Shown here piece by piece: positions 46,449-57,339 of a stretch of DNA of 64,000 bases. A model generated the notes under the pieces. That model had not been told where the DNA came from. It saw only the letters and a list, made by a program, of their open reading frames with translations, and did no database searches. The position numbers were made by a program, and so were the translations under genes. The stretch's first letter is position 1. Each line of letters starts with the position of its first letter. Source of the DNA: Ralstonia insidiosa (GTDB lineage: Bacteria; Pseudomonadota; Gammaproteobacteria; Burkholderiales; Burkholderiaceae); assembly GCF_008801405.1 (NCBI RefSeq), contig NZ_VZPV01000001.1, positions 744,001-808,000 of the forward strand, in the 5' to 3' direction.

Positions 46449-47081
46449 TCACTCCACCAGGCCGTTCTTGATGGCGTAATAGGTCAGGTCGGCATTGGAC
46501 TTCATGCCCATCTTTTCCAGGATGCGGGTGCGGTAGGTACTGACCGTCTTGACGCTCAAAAACAGCTCTTCCGCGATGATCGACACCGATTGCCCGCGCG
46601 CGAGCTTGCAGAAGATCTGGAATTCGCGCTTGGACAGCGTCTGGTGCAAGGGCTGGTCGGTCGGCTTTTCCAGGCCGCCGATCAGCAGTTCGGCGACGGT
46701 CGGGCTCACATAGCGGCGGCCCTGCGACACGGTGCGGATGGCCTTGACGAGCTCATCCGGCGCACTTTCCTTGGTCAGATAGCCTGAAGCACCGGCGCGG
46801 ATCAGGTTGATCGCGTACTGGTCTTCCGGAAAGGTGGACAGGATCAGCACAGGCAGATCCGGATGGCGTTGGCGTGCCAGCTTGAGCGTATCGATGCCGT
46901 TGCGGTCGGGCATGGAGATGTCGAGTACGACCACGTCGAAGGCGCCGGTGCGGAGTTGCTCCATCACCTCTTCCCCGCTCGCTGCTTCCCCTGCAACTTC
47001 GATGTCCCGCTCTTCAGACAAAAACTGCCGAAGGCCGGCGCGGACGATTTCATGGTCGTCCGCAATCAGGACGCGAATCAT
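46449..47081 (-). CDS. LuxR/NarL-family response regulator
   Basis: 210-residue regulator with an N-terminal receiver (about 3-118, Asp54 in VVLDISMPDRNG; Lys in YLTKESAPDE) and a C-terminal HTH (about 145-208; LSKREFQIFCKLARGQS, LFLSVKTVSTYRTRILEKMG). It has the look of UvrY/GacA/FixJ-type regulators. GAGGAG precedes ATG 47081. The HisKA_3 kinase at 44138 is the obvious partner by family type and proximity, although the genes are convergent. Confidence 0.88.
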   Translation of the reverse strand: MIRVLIADDHEIVRAGLRQFLSEERDIEVAGEAASGEEVMEQLRTGAFDVVVLDISMPDRNGIDTLKLARQRHPDLPVLILSTFPEDQYAINLIRAGASGYLTKESAPDELVKAIRTVSQGRRYVSPTVAELLIGGLEKPTDQPLHQTLSKREFQIFCKLARGQSVSIIAEELFLSVKTVSTYRTRILEKMGMKSNADLTYYAIKNGLVE

Positions 47082-47285
47082 GCTGCTCCTCGTGGACGGC
47101 ACGCCCGGCAGATGCCGGAGCGCGCGCTGCGCTTGTTGGTTCGATGCGACAGCAATTGTATCGGACTGTGGCGTGAAACCGGAGTCGCCTGCGTGTTCGA
47201 TTCGCCTCGCCGGTTCCGGCGGTTTTCTCTGGGCTTCCATCGGCGCCTACGAGTGTGATCGCGTCGCAACATGCGAGGGGCGCCC

Positions 47286-47321
47286 AGAAAAAAGAAAACG
47301 GGGCGGTGGTATCCGCCCCGT
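47286..47321 (-). terminator. Rho-independent terminator downstream of the Ala/Lys-rich secreted protein gene
   Basis: Minus-strand stem ACGGGGCGG-n6-CCGCCCCGT followed by TTTTCTTTTTTC, a long U-run. Confidence 0.85.
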
Positions 47322-47375
47322 GATGGCCACTGCGTACTGACGCCGGGTTTGGAGCCCGGCGCCCGTCCGGCTGGC

Positions 47376-47804
47376 TTACTTGCTCTGTGCTGCCGCGCCG
47401 GTGTTCACGCTGGCGTTGACGTTGGTGCTGCCGGTAGCGTCTGCCTTGGCAGCCTTTACTGTCTTGTGGGCCGACTTTTCAGCCTTGCCGACCGACTCGC
47501 CGACCTTGTCTGCCGTCTTGTCCACGCCGGCTTCAGCCTTGGCCTTGTGCTCGTGTGCGGCCTTGGTGCCGTGTTCGGCCTTGGTGGTCAGTTGGTGCTT
47601 GGCGGCGTCGGTGTCCAGCTTGGCACTGGCGTCGGCCTTCAGGCCCGTGCCGACATTGGCTTGGGCCGGTTGGGCAGCAGCAGGAGCGACGGCTGCCGTG
47701 CCGTTGGCTTGCGCGCCAGCGTTGGCCGACGGGGTTTGTGCGTTGGCGTAAGCCGAAGCAGCAGCGATAGCGATGGCGGACAGGGAGATCAGCAGCTTGT
47801 TCAT
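47376..47804 (-). CDS. Secreted Ala/Lys-rich low-complexity protein
   Basis: 142-residue protein with a clear signal peptide (cleavage near ANA-QTP, residue 22). The mature region is dominated by Ala, Lys, Thr and Asp. Its central part repeats the pattern of KA-AEH/KADxx heptads (KAEHGTKAAHEHKAKAEAGVD, in two parts), suggesting an amphipathic helix. No known domain recognised. AAGGAG precedes the ATG. A possible periplasmic stress or desiccation-type protein, given its entericidin and DUF883 neighbours; this is speculation. Confidence 0.75.
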   Translation of the reverse strand: MNKLLISLSAIAIAAASAYANAQTPSANAGAQANGTAAVAPAAAQPAQANVGTGLKADASAKLDTDAAKHQLTTKAEHGTKAAHEHKAKAEAGVDKTADKVGESVGKAEKSAHKTVKAAKADATGSTNVNASVNTGAAAQSK

Positions 47805-48000
47805 GGAGAGACTCCTTTTGTTCTCTGAACGGCCACGCGAGGGATTCGTCGCGGCATCGCTCTGTGTGTTGAGCGAATGGGTTCAGTGTATGGAGCCCTT
47901 CCGGTTACGACTGTTAGGGGGTGTAAGCCTTTGTAATGAAAGCATCACCCCTCTTGAAATGCCTGCAAAGCCAATGCTGGCAAGGCTTCACAGTCGTAAG

Positions 48001-48023
48001 ACATGGCGAACGATTCGCCATGT
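48001..48023. repeat. Perfect stem-loop 3' of metH
   Basis: ACATGGCGAA-cga-TTCGCCATGT, a ten-base perfect stem with a three-base loop, 21 bases beyond the methionine synthase stop. It lacks a U-run in either direction, so it is a transcript-end stabiliser or a weak terminator rather than a standard one. Confidence 0.55.
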
Positions 48024-48043
48024 TCTAAACGTCTTGTCACAGA

Positions 48044-50761
<2,718 letters not shown>

Positions 50762-50779
50762 GATGGTGCGGGAGTTCGG

Positions 50780-51133
50780 TCAGGCGGGGGCGTGTTCGCC
50801 CAGCTTCAACAGGTTGCCGTGCGGGTCGATCACGTAGAGCTCTTTCATGCCCCACGAGCGCACCGCCGGCGGCGCAAGCTCAAGCCCGCGCGCGGTGAAT
50901 TCTTCAAACAGCGCCTGCGTGTTCGGCACACGCAGGTAGCACGAGGTGTTCTCGGCAATGCGGCGGTCGTCGCACGGCCAGAAATGGATTTCGGCGCCAT
51001 CGCGCTGCACGATCAGGTAGTCCTCGACCAGCAGCGCCTGCGTAAAGCCGAGCCGCTCCGTGTAGAAGCGGGCCGACTCCTGCAGGTCCAGCGAGGCGAG
51101 CACGGGGATCGTGCTGTCAATGCGCGCGGTCAT
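50780..51133 (-). CDS. VOC-superfamily protein (glyoxalase/bleomycin-resistance fold)
   Basis: 117-residue single VOC protein with paired beta-alpha-beta-beta-beta modules: STIPVLASLDLQESARFYTE, then IVQRDGAEIHFW, and VRSWGMKELYVIDPHGNLLKLGE. The length and pattern resemble bleomycin-binding proteins more than glyoxalase I. It lies between the two methionine synthase genes, 8 and 18 bases from them, so it is certainly cotranscribed. Its link to methionine synthesis is unknown. Confidence 0.85.
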   Translation of the reverse strand: MTARIDSTIPVLASLDLQESARFYTERLGFTQALLVEDYLIVQRDGAEIHFWPCDDRRIAENTSCYLRVPNTQALFEEFTARGLELAPPAVRSWGMKELYVIDPHGNLLKLGEHAPA

Positions 51134-51141
51134 TGCGAACC

Positions 51142-52182
51142 TCAGGCGGCGTCTTTGTACTGGCCCGGCCAGCCGCGCGGCTTGCGATTGGCCACGCGAT
51201 CGGCAATCGCCTTGATGTGCTCGGGCGTGGTGCCGCAGCAGCCGCCCACCAGGTTCACCAGGCCAGCGGCGGCAAATTCGTCGACCAGGCTGGAGGTGAC
51301 ATCGGGTGTTTCGTCAAAGCCCGTGTCGCTCATCGGGTTGGGCAGGCCGGCGTTCGGGTAGCACGACACGGCCACGTCGCAAATCTTGGCCAGCTCGGCA
51401 ATGTACGGGCGCATCAGCGCGGCGCCCAACGCGCAGTTCAAGCCGAAGGTGATCGGCTTGGCGTGGCGCAGGCTGTTCCAGAACGCCTCCACCGTCTGGC
51501 CCGAGAGGATGCGGCCCGAGGCGTCGGTCACGGTGCCGGAGATCATCACGGGCACGCGCTCGCCGGTGTCTTCAAAGAGCTGATCGATGGCGAACAGCGC
51601 CGCCTTGGCGTTGAGCGTGTCGAAGATCGTCTCGACCAAAAACACGTCCGCGCCGCCTTCGAGCAGCGCCTTGCCCTGTTCGTAGTACGCGTCGCGCAGT
51701 TGGTCAAAGCTCACGTTGCGCGCGCCCGGGTCGTTCACGTCGGGCGAGATGCTGGCGGTCTTGGGCGTGGGGCCGAAGGCGCCAGCCACGAAGCGTGGGC
51801 GCTCGGGCGTGCTGTACTTGTCGCAGGCTTCGCGCGCGATGCGGGCGGCCACGACATTCATCTCGTAGGCCAGGTCCGCCATCTTGTAGTCTTCCTGCGC
51901 GATGGTCGTCGCGCCGAAGGTATTGGTTTCGATCAGGTCCGCACCGGCGGCCAGGTATTGCTCGTGAATCTCGCGGATGACCTCCGGCCGTGTCAGCAGC
52001 AGCAGCTCGTTGTTGCCTTTCACGTCGATCGGGTGATCGGCGAAACGCTCGCCGCGGTACTGCGCCTCGTTGAGCTTGTAGCGCTGGATCATGGTGCCCA
52101 TTGCGCCGTCCAGGATCAGGATGCGCTCGCGCAACAGCGCGGGCAGGTTGGCGGCACGGGTGTAGGGCAGGGGCGCGGTCAT
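51142..52182 (-). CDS. metH: Methionine synthase, N-terminal homocysteine-binding module
   Basis: 346-residue protein equal to the homocysteine S-methyltransferase module of MetH. The fold begins ILILDGAMGTMIQ. Zinc ligands are Cys250 in GLNCALG and Cys315/Cys316 in GGCCGTTP. It must work with the product of 48044, which carries the methyl-THF and cobalamin modules. CGGAG lies upstream of the ATG. No cobalamin or SAH riboswitch was recognised in the 150-base divergent leader. Confidence 0.94.
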   Translation of the reverse strand: MTAPLPYTRAANLPALLRERILILDGAMGTMIQRYKLNEAQYRGERFADHPIDVKGNNELLLLTRPEVIREIHEQYLAAGADLIETNTFGATTIAQEDYKMADLAYEMNVVAARIAREACDKYSTPERPRFVAGAFGPTPKTASISPDVNDPGARNVSFDQLRDAYYEQGKALLEGGADVFLVETIFDTLNAKAALFAIDQLFEDTGERVPVMISGTVTDASGRILSGQTVEAFWNSLRHAKPITFGLNCALGAALMRPYIAELAKICDVAVSCYPNAGLPNPMSDTGFDETPDVTSSLVDEFAAAGLVNLVGGCCGTTPEHIKAIADRVANRKPRGWPGQYKDAA

Positions 52183-52291
52183 GGGGAGACTCCGAGGTGC
52201 AGCGGCCGGTCAGATATTCAAAATTTGCGGCCAAAGGCGAATTTTACCAGTCGCATCAATGACTTGCCGCCGTTGTGGGCAATCGCGCTCC

Positions 52292-52297
52292 TATAAT
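52292..52297 (+). promoter_or_regulatory. Candidate -10 box (TATAAT) for the rhodanese gene
   Basis: A perfect TATAAT 36 bases upstream of the rhodanese ATG. A convincing -35 at standard spacing is not seen, so only the -10 is proposed. Confidence 0.45.
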
Positions 52298-52333
52298 CCA
52301 CATTACGCCATTTGCCCCGCCCTGATAGCCGCC

Positions 52334-52726
52334 ATGCAACTGCTCGATCCCACTGACGCCCACGCCTTTCTGCAACGCACGCCCGCAGCGCTGTTCATCG
52401 ACTGTCGCAGCGAAATGGAACACCTGTTTGTCGGCCATCCGGTCGGCTCGCACCATGTGTCGTGGAACGACGGTCCGCACTGGGAGGTGAACCCGGAGTT
52501 CGTACCGACCGTGCGCAAGCTTTCCGGACACGGTACCGATCGCCCGATCGTGCTGATCTGCCGCAGCGGCAATCGCTCGTCGGCAGCGGCGCATGCGCTG
52601 GAGGAGGCGGGGTTCCGCGATGTCCGTGTCGTTCGTCACGGGTTTGAGGGCGATCTGGATGGCACGCGCCATCGCAACACGCTCAATGGCTGGCGCCACG
52701 CAGGCATGCCGTGGGAGCAGTGCTAA
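52334..52726 (+). CDS. Rhodanese-domain protein
   Basis: 130-residue single-domain rhodanese. The N-terminal half shows ALFIDCRSEMEH, and the active-site loop is CRSGNRS with catalytic Cys76. It would transfer sulfane sulfur in the cytosol. ATG 52334 is chosen because the domain begins at once; longer in-frame starts run into the divergent promoter. A terminator follows 46 bases after the stop. Divergent from the methionine synthase operon, which may simply be a shared sulfur theme. Confidence 0.88.
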   Translation: MQLLDPTDAHAFLQRTPAALFIDCRSEMEHLFVGHPVGSHHVSWNDGPHWEVNPEFVPTVRKLSGHGTDRPIVLICRSGNRSSAAAHALEEAGFRDVRVVRHGFEGDLDGTRHRNTLNGWRHAGMPWEQC

Positions 52727-52772
52727 GCCGCAGTTAGCAGGACGCTATCAATGCGATAGTTGCCTTACACAT

Positions 52773-52813
52773 GAAAAAACGCCCGGCGGCACCACGCTCC
52801 GGGCGTTTTTCTT
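52773..52813. terminator. Rho-independent terminator, bidirectional
   Basis: AAAAAACGCCCGG-n11-CCGGGCGTTTTTC between the convergent rhodanese and DUF3567 genes. The flanking A- and T-runs allow it to act in both directions. Confidence 0.92.
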
Positions 52814-52876
52814 GTTCGTTGGGCGGGCGCGGTTAGCGCAGTTGGATAACCTCGCCGCCACCCCGATGCACGCTGT

Positions 52877-53134
52877 TTAGTGCATCGTCACCGGTTGCGT
52901 CATCACCGAGTCGAACTTGCCGAGAAAGTCGTCGACTTCTTCTGCGGTTGGTTCACTGGCGATCAGGCGTTTCACATCTTCACGGAAATGCTCGGCAAGC
53001 TCGCCGCCGAGGAAGATTTCACGCTTGAGGTTCTTGTCGACGATTTCGTAGCCGCCTGCGGCAAGCATGGCGTGTTGGCCGTCTACACCGAACTCGACAA
53101 CACAGTAGTTGTCGCTGTTGTAGATCATTTGCAT
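52877..53134 (-). CDS. DUF3567 family protein
   Basis: 85-residue soluble protein typical of betaproteobacterial DUF3567: MQMIYNSDNYCVVEFG, then GYEIVDKNLKREIFLGG and a conserved C-terminal EEVDDFLGKFDSVM. Function unknown. GGAGG stands before ATG 53134 and decides the start. The long upstream gap holds two palindromes that may be its control region. Confidence 0.85.
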   Translation of the reverse strand: MQMIYNSDNYCVVEFGVDGQHAMLAAGGYEIVDKNLKREIFLGGELAEHFREDVKRLIASEPTAEEVDDFLGKFDSVMTQPVTMH

Positions 53135-53456
53135 GGTGCACCTCCGAGGCGTCAATCGTCTTGCTGTTGTGGGGACTGCTCTACTGCTGCACCGGGTAGA
53201 TGGGGCTCGCGATCCTGACTTCAAGGGCCGATCATTTCCCGCGTTCCAGATCGTGGTTTGCCCCATCTACTCCTTGGGCCTAATCATTGGTCATAAAGTT
53301 CGCGAACGCGAGGCGGAATGTGTGACGTGCGTTGTTATCGCGTAACAAGACCTTTCCATGTCTGCATCGAAAGGCGCAAGCCGTTGTCCGCCATTCGGCG
53401 GGTAGACGACGGGCGGTGTGCGTGGCGCCTGCAACTACCGGCAGGGCAAACATCCG
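53135..53456. other. 322-base intergenic region with two short palindromes
   Basis: No credible gene was found. It contains GTTCGCGAAC at 53299-53308, a perfect ten-base palindrome, and TTGTTA-tcgcg-TAACAA at 53332-53348. Both lie upstream of the DUF3567 gene and could be operators. Open frames crossing it on the plus strand lack ribosome sites and protein-like composition. Confidence 0.5.
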
Positions 53457-54296
53457 TCAGGGCATTTCACACTGGCTGCCGCAGCCTGCGTGTCCGAGGA
53501 ATTCATCCAGAACGGTGAGAAAGGCCTCGTCCTGTTCGATGGGGGCGAGATGGGCTGCGCGTGGCATCACTTTCAAGCGCGCGTTCGGAATGCGCGAAGC
53601 CATTTCGCGTGCGACTTCCACGGGAGCGCCGGCATCTTCTTCACCCGTCATGACAAGTGTGGGACAGGCAATGCGTGCGAGCCCGCTGCGCGTGTCGAGT
53701 GTCTTGATGGCGAGGCAGGCGCCAACGTAGCCGTGCGGCGGCGTGGCACGCAGCAGGGTGCGGATGCGCTCGGCCACATCAGGATGCGCTTCACGGTAGG
53801 GCGCGGTCAGCCAGCGTTGCAGCGTGGGTTCGACGATGCCAGCCATGCCGTGCGCCTCGACCTGGCCGATGCGTTCGTCCCACATCGCATGCGCTGTCAC
53901 CGGTGTGACACACACGGTGTCACACAGCGTGAGTGAGAGCAGCCGCTCCGGGTGTCGCACGCCCATGAGCTGCGCGACCATGCCGCCCATCGACAGCCCG
54001 ATGAAGTGCACCTGCTGAATCGAAAGTGCATCAAGCAGGCCGGCTGCATCGTCGGCCATCTGGAACAGCGTATAGGCGCCATGCGGCGCCGTGGTCTTGC
54101 CGTGCCCGCGCGCGTCGTAGCGCAGCACGCGGTGGCGCGCGGCAAGGTGCTGGGCGATACCGTCCCACAGTTGGTGGTCAACGCCCAGCGCGTGCGCAAG
54201 CATGACCCAGGGGCCATCGGCGCCGTCGATGCGGTAGTGGATGTCGATGCCGTTGGCGTGCACCGTGCCGGAGCTGGAGACCGCGTTGGCGCTCAT
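53457..54296 (-). CDS. Alpha/beta-hydrolase, 3-oxoadipate enol-lactonase-like
   Basis: 279-residue hydrolase with the nucleophile elbow GLSMGG (Ser102). The oxyanion region is LAHALGVDHQLWDG, the acid lies in TGEEDAGAP near residue 222 and the His in RAAHLAPIEQ near 248. The pattern resembles PcaD enol-lactonase, but no other protocatechuate genes are here. AAGGAGG precedes the ATG. The ATG overlaps the stop of the DUF3108 gene (ATGA), so translation is coupled. Confidence 0.82.
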   Translation of the reverse strand: MSANAVSSSGTVHANGIDIHYRIDGADGPWVMLAHALGVDHQLWDGIAQHLAARHRVLRYDARGHGKTTAPHGAYTLFQMADDAAGLLDALSIQQVHFIGLSMGGMVAQLMGVRHPERLLSLTLCDTVCVTPVTAHAMWDERIGQVEAHGMAGIVEPTLQRWLTAPYREAHPDVAERIRTLLRATPPHGYVGACLAIKTLDTRSGLARIACPTLVMTGEEDAGAPVEVAREMASRIPNARLKVMPRAAHLAPIEQDEAFLTVLDEFLGHAGCGSQCEMP

Positions 54297-55399
54297 GGTT
54301 GGCCTCCTTCCTGGGATTGATAGACGAGCTCGAACTGCATGCCATTGGGCTCGGTCTGGCGCAGGCGCACGGGCAGCCAGCCGCGCTCGGCCGACAGCCA
54401 GATCTCGACGCGCCGCTGATCGCCCTCACGGCGCGGCAGCCGCACGAAGTGCTGTGCACGGATCGCGCCCTCGGGTGTATCGATGGTGTCTTCGCCCACG
54501 CGCTGCACGCGCGCAACTTCCACGCTGTCGGTATCGGCGATGGGGATTTCCAGTGTCAGGCCAGGGCTGATGAAGCGCTCGGGGTTGCTGCGCGCCAGTC
54601 CCGTCAGTTGCAGGAACACGCTGAAGCGATCTTGCGTGCCCACCGGCAGCGGCAGCACATTGGGTGTGCGCGTAAATGTGATGGTGGGGGCGCCCGCTAT
54701 GCCGGACGCCGGCGCCGCCTCGGCGTAGTGGAAGGTCGTCACGTCGGGTTGTCGGCGCCCGCGCACTTCTTCGTAGCGTGCCGGGGTCAGGCCATACGTA
54801 TCGATGATGCCGTTGCTGCGGAAGACCAGCGACCCGAAGAACAGCGGCAGCGGAATGTCGACCGATAGCGTGTAAGTTTTGCCGTCCGTGGTCCAGCGGA
54901 TCACACCATCCTCATTGCGCACACCGTTGACGTAGGTGGCGTAGTGCAGGGTGGCCGAGGGCGGCGGAGAGAAGCTCGCTTCGGGGGCGGCCGGCGCACT
55001 GCCTTGTCCACCCTCGCCACTCAGGTCGCGGACCATGCCGGTGTCGGCAGAGGCGCCTGCGGCGGCCCCCATCGGGATGTCAGCATCTTCTGGGGCCGGC
55101 ACTGCTGCCGGCGCAGGCTGGGGCGGTGCCGAGCGCGGCTTGGGCGGCGTGGGTTTCGGCTGCGCCTTGGCGGCGGGTGGTGTTGGCGGCTTGACGGGTT
55201 CCGGCTGCAGCAGCAAGGTCGGGATGATCTGTTCCGGCTCCGGCGGCCACGCCATCTGGTGGCTGTGGGCGATCCACACGACGGCAATGCCGTGTGCGAC
55301 CAGCACAGCCAGTGCGATCAGCCCCCAGCGGCGCCAGTGGCGTGCGCGTACGGCCGTTCGGTCTTCAGGGCTGCGAGGCAAGGGGGGCAACGTATCCAA
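54293..55399 (-). CDS. DUF3108 protein with TonB-like N-terminus
   Basis: Up to 368 residues. The N-terminus has a basic start, one TM helix (about 25-45, GLIALAVLVAHGIAVVWIA) and a Pro/Lys-rich linker (about 50-110) like TonB or TolA spacers. A DUF3108 domain (about 145-365, FSPPPSATLHYATYVNG onward) of lipocalin-like beta strands follows; it is periplasmic. The only start codons before the TM helix are TTG (55399, 55390, 55381); none has a clear ribosome site, and the start overlaps the IclR gene by 35 bases. Function unknown. Confidence 0.72.
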   Translation of the reverse strand: MDTLPPLPRSPEDRTAVRARHWRRWGLIALAVLVAHGIAVVWIAHSHQMAWPPEPEQIIPTLLLQPEPVKPPTPPAAKAQPKPTPPKPRSAPPQPAPAAVPAPEDADIPMGAAAGASADTGMVRDLSGEGGQGSAPAAPEASFSPPPSATLHYATYVNGVRNEDGVIRWTTDGKTYTLSVDIPLPLFFGSLVFRSNGIIDTYGLTPARYEEVRGRRQPDVTTFHYAEAAPASGIAGAPTITFTRTPNVLPLPVGTQDRFSVFLQLTGLARSNPERFISPGLTLEIPIADTDSVEVARVQRVGEDTIDTPEGAIRAQHFVRLPRREGDQRRVEIWLSAERGWLPVRLRQTEPNGMQFELVYQSQEGGQP

Positions 55400-56258
55400 G
55401 GTCGGCGGAAAGCTGTTGTGCGGCCTGCCGCAAGCGCCGCTCCAGCGGACTGCTCCACGTGGTGTCGAAGGTGCTCTGTGCGCCCAGGGCGATCAGTACG
55501 AGACACAACTGGCCGTTGGCGTCGAACACCGGCAGCGACATCGCGTTGATACCCGGCAGCACACCGCCGTGGATGCGCGAGGCGCCGTGCGCGCGCACGT
55601 CGGCGCACAGGGCGTCGTAGGCGTCGAGCGTGCGCGGCAGTTCGGGGTTGTCGTCCGCGCTGTTGTCATGCTTGGCGGCGGCGCGTTCCAGCTCGCGCTG
55701 GATGAAGGGCAACGTCTGCGCGCGTGGCAGGTAGGCGCCGAACACGCGGCCCGTGGCCGAGTTGAGCATCGGCATCACATCGCCCAGGCGCAGGCTGACC
55801 GTGACGGGGTGGCTGGCCTCTTCCCAGTGCACGATGACCGGGCCCAGGTTGCCCCACACGGCCAGGCCGATGGTGTGATCGATTTCGTCGCGCAGCGCGG
55901 CAGCAGCGGGGCGGGCGCGGCGCATCGGGTCTTGCCGGTTCAGGCTCACCAGGCCCATTTCCAGCGCAAAGGGCCCGAGGTCGTAGCGGCCTTCAGGTGT
56001 TTGCGTGACCAGCCCGAGACGCGCGAAGCTCACCAGGTAGCGGTGGGCCTTGGCCGGGTTCATCGGCGCGGCGCGCGCGAGGTCGCGCAGCATCATCGGA
56101 CCATTGGTGTGCGTGAGCACGTCCAGCAGCCGGAAGCCGACCTCGATGGACTGGATGCCCGAGCGCGCAGGCAACTCGTCTGACATGAGGTCGGACGCGA
56201 TGTCGCCGTCAACATCGGTCTCCAGGTCGAGATCAGCGTCGGTGGGCAGCGTGGACAT
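55365..56258 (-). CDS. IclR-family transcriptional regulator
   Basis: 297-residue regulator. An acidic N-terminal tail of about 30 residues precedes the winged HTH (about 33-95, GIQSIEVGFRLLDVL, MNPAKAHRYLVSFARLGLV). The effector domain follows (about 110-280; GRVFGAYLP, RIHGGVLPGINAMSLPVFD). It is a paralogue of the regulator at 57340. It is divergent from the FAH-family gene, its most likely target, and its 3' end overlaps the DUF3108 gene. Confidence 0.87.
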   Translation of the reverse strand: MSTLPTDADLDLETDVDGDIASDLMSDELPARSGIQSIEVGFRLLDVLTHTNGPMMLRDLARAAPMNPAKAHRYLVSFARLGLVTQTPEGRYDLGPFALEMGLVSLNRQDPMRRARPAAAALRDEIDHTIGLAVWGNLGPVIVHWEEASHPVTVSLRLGDVMPMLNSATGRVFGAYLPRAQTLPFIQRELERAAAKHDNSADDNPELPRTLDAYDALCADVRAHGASRIHGGVLPGINAMSLPVFDANGQLCLVLIALGAQSTFDTTWSSPLERRLRQAAQQLSADLGYVAPLASQP

Positions 56259-56343
56259 GGGGCAGGTGCGGTGGATCGGTTCGGCCCAGTTTAGCCGATG
56301 CAAGGTGTACCATCCGCGCAGCCTTTCTCAGCACACGACGCCC

Positions 56344-57336
56344 ATGAAACTCGCCACCCTCAAGGATGGCTCGCGCGACGGCCAACTGGCCGTGGTCTCG
56401 CGCGACCTGAAGACCGCACACTACGCCACGCACATCGCCGGGACGCTGCAACGCGTGCTCGACGACTGGGTCTTCTATGCACCGCAGCTGCAGGATCTGT
56501 ACGAGCAGCTCAACACTGGCCGTGCCCGGCATCCGTTTGCGTTCAACGCGGCCAACTGCATGGCGCCGCTGCCGCGCGCCTACCAGTGGGCGGACGGCTC
56601 GGCCTATGTGAACCACGTGGAACTGGTGCGCAAAGCCCGTGGCGCCGAAATGCCCCCCGAGTTCTGGACCGACCCGCTGATGTACCAGGGCGGCTCCGAT
56701 GACCTGGCTGGCGCGCATGACCCCATCGTCTGCCGTAGCGAGGCCTTCGGCATCGACTTCGAGGCCGAGGTGGCCGTCATCACCGGCGACGTGCCGATGG
56801 GCACCGAGGCCGCTGCTGCCGCCGAGGGCATCCGCCTGATTGTGCTGGCCAATGACGTATCGCTGCGTAACCTGATTCCGGCGGAACTCGCCAAGGGTTT
56901 CGGCTTCTTCCAGAGCAAGCCGGCGACGGCGTTCTCGCCCGTGGCCGTTACGCCCGACGAGCTGGGCGATGCCTGGCGCGAGCGCAAGGTGCACCTGCCG
57001 ATGACGGTGCGCTGGAACAACAAGAAGGTCGGCCAGCCCGAGTGCGGCACCGACATGGTGTTCGACTTCGGCCAGCTGATCGCGCATATCTGCAAGACGC
57101 GCAACGTGCGTGCGGGCAGCATTGTCGGCTCGGGCACCATCTCCAACGTGGACCGCAGCAAGGGGTACGCCTGCATCGCTGAGAAACGCATGCTCGAGAC
57201 CATCGAATCCGGCGCGCCCATTACCGAATTCATGCGCTACGGCGATACGGTGAAGATCGAGATGTTCGACGCCAACGGCGTATCGATTTTCGGGGCGATC
57301 GACCAGGAAGTCGTCGCGCCCGGCACGCAGAACTGA
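56344..57336 (+). CDS. Fumarylacetoacetate hydrolase-family protein
   Basis: 330-residue FAH-fold enzyme. The metal-binding and catalytic stretches are FGIDFEAEVAVITGDVP and GTISNVDRSKGY, with FSPVAVTPDELG between. Its N-terminal domain (about 1-80) is like that of tyrosine-pathway FAH relatives. Members cleave C-C bonds in acylpyruvates from aromatic degradation. It stands between two IclR genes, convergent with the second (three bases between stops). The substrate is not known; homogentisate genes are absent from the window. Confidence 0.85.
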   Translation: MKLATLKDGSRDGQLAVVSRDLKTAHYATHIAGTLQRVLDDWVFYAPQLQDLYEQLNTGRARHPFAFNAANCMAPLPRAYQWADGSAYVNHVELVRKARGAEMPPEFWTDPLMYQGGSDDLAGAHDPIVCRSEAFGIDFEAEVAVITGDVPMGTEAAAAAEGIRLIVLANDVSLRNLIPAELAKGFGFFQSKPATAFSPVAVTPDELGDAWRERKVHLPMTVRWNNKKVGQPECGTDMVFDFGQLIAHICKTRNVRAGSIVGSGTISNVDRSKGYACIAEKRMLETIESGAPITEFMRYGDTVKIEMFDANGVSIFGAIDQEVVAPGTQN

Positions 57337-57339
57337 GCA

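Noticed and set aside
52183..52333. Cobalamin or SAH riboswitch upstream of the split metH
   Set aside because: No B12 box or SAH-riboswitch core was recognised on the minus-strand leader of about 150 bases.
53133..53345. Small plus-strand frame in the DUF3567 upstream gap
   Set aside because: No ribosome site and it overlaps the start region and Shine-Dalgarno of the DUF3567 gene; composition is not protein-like.
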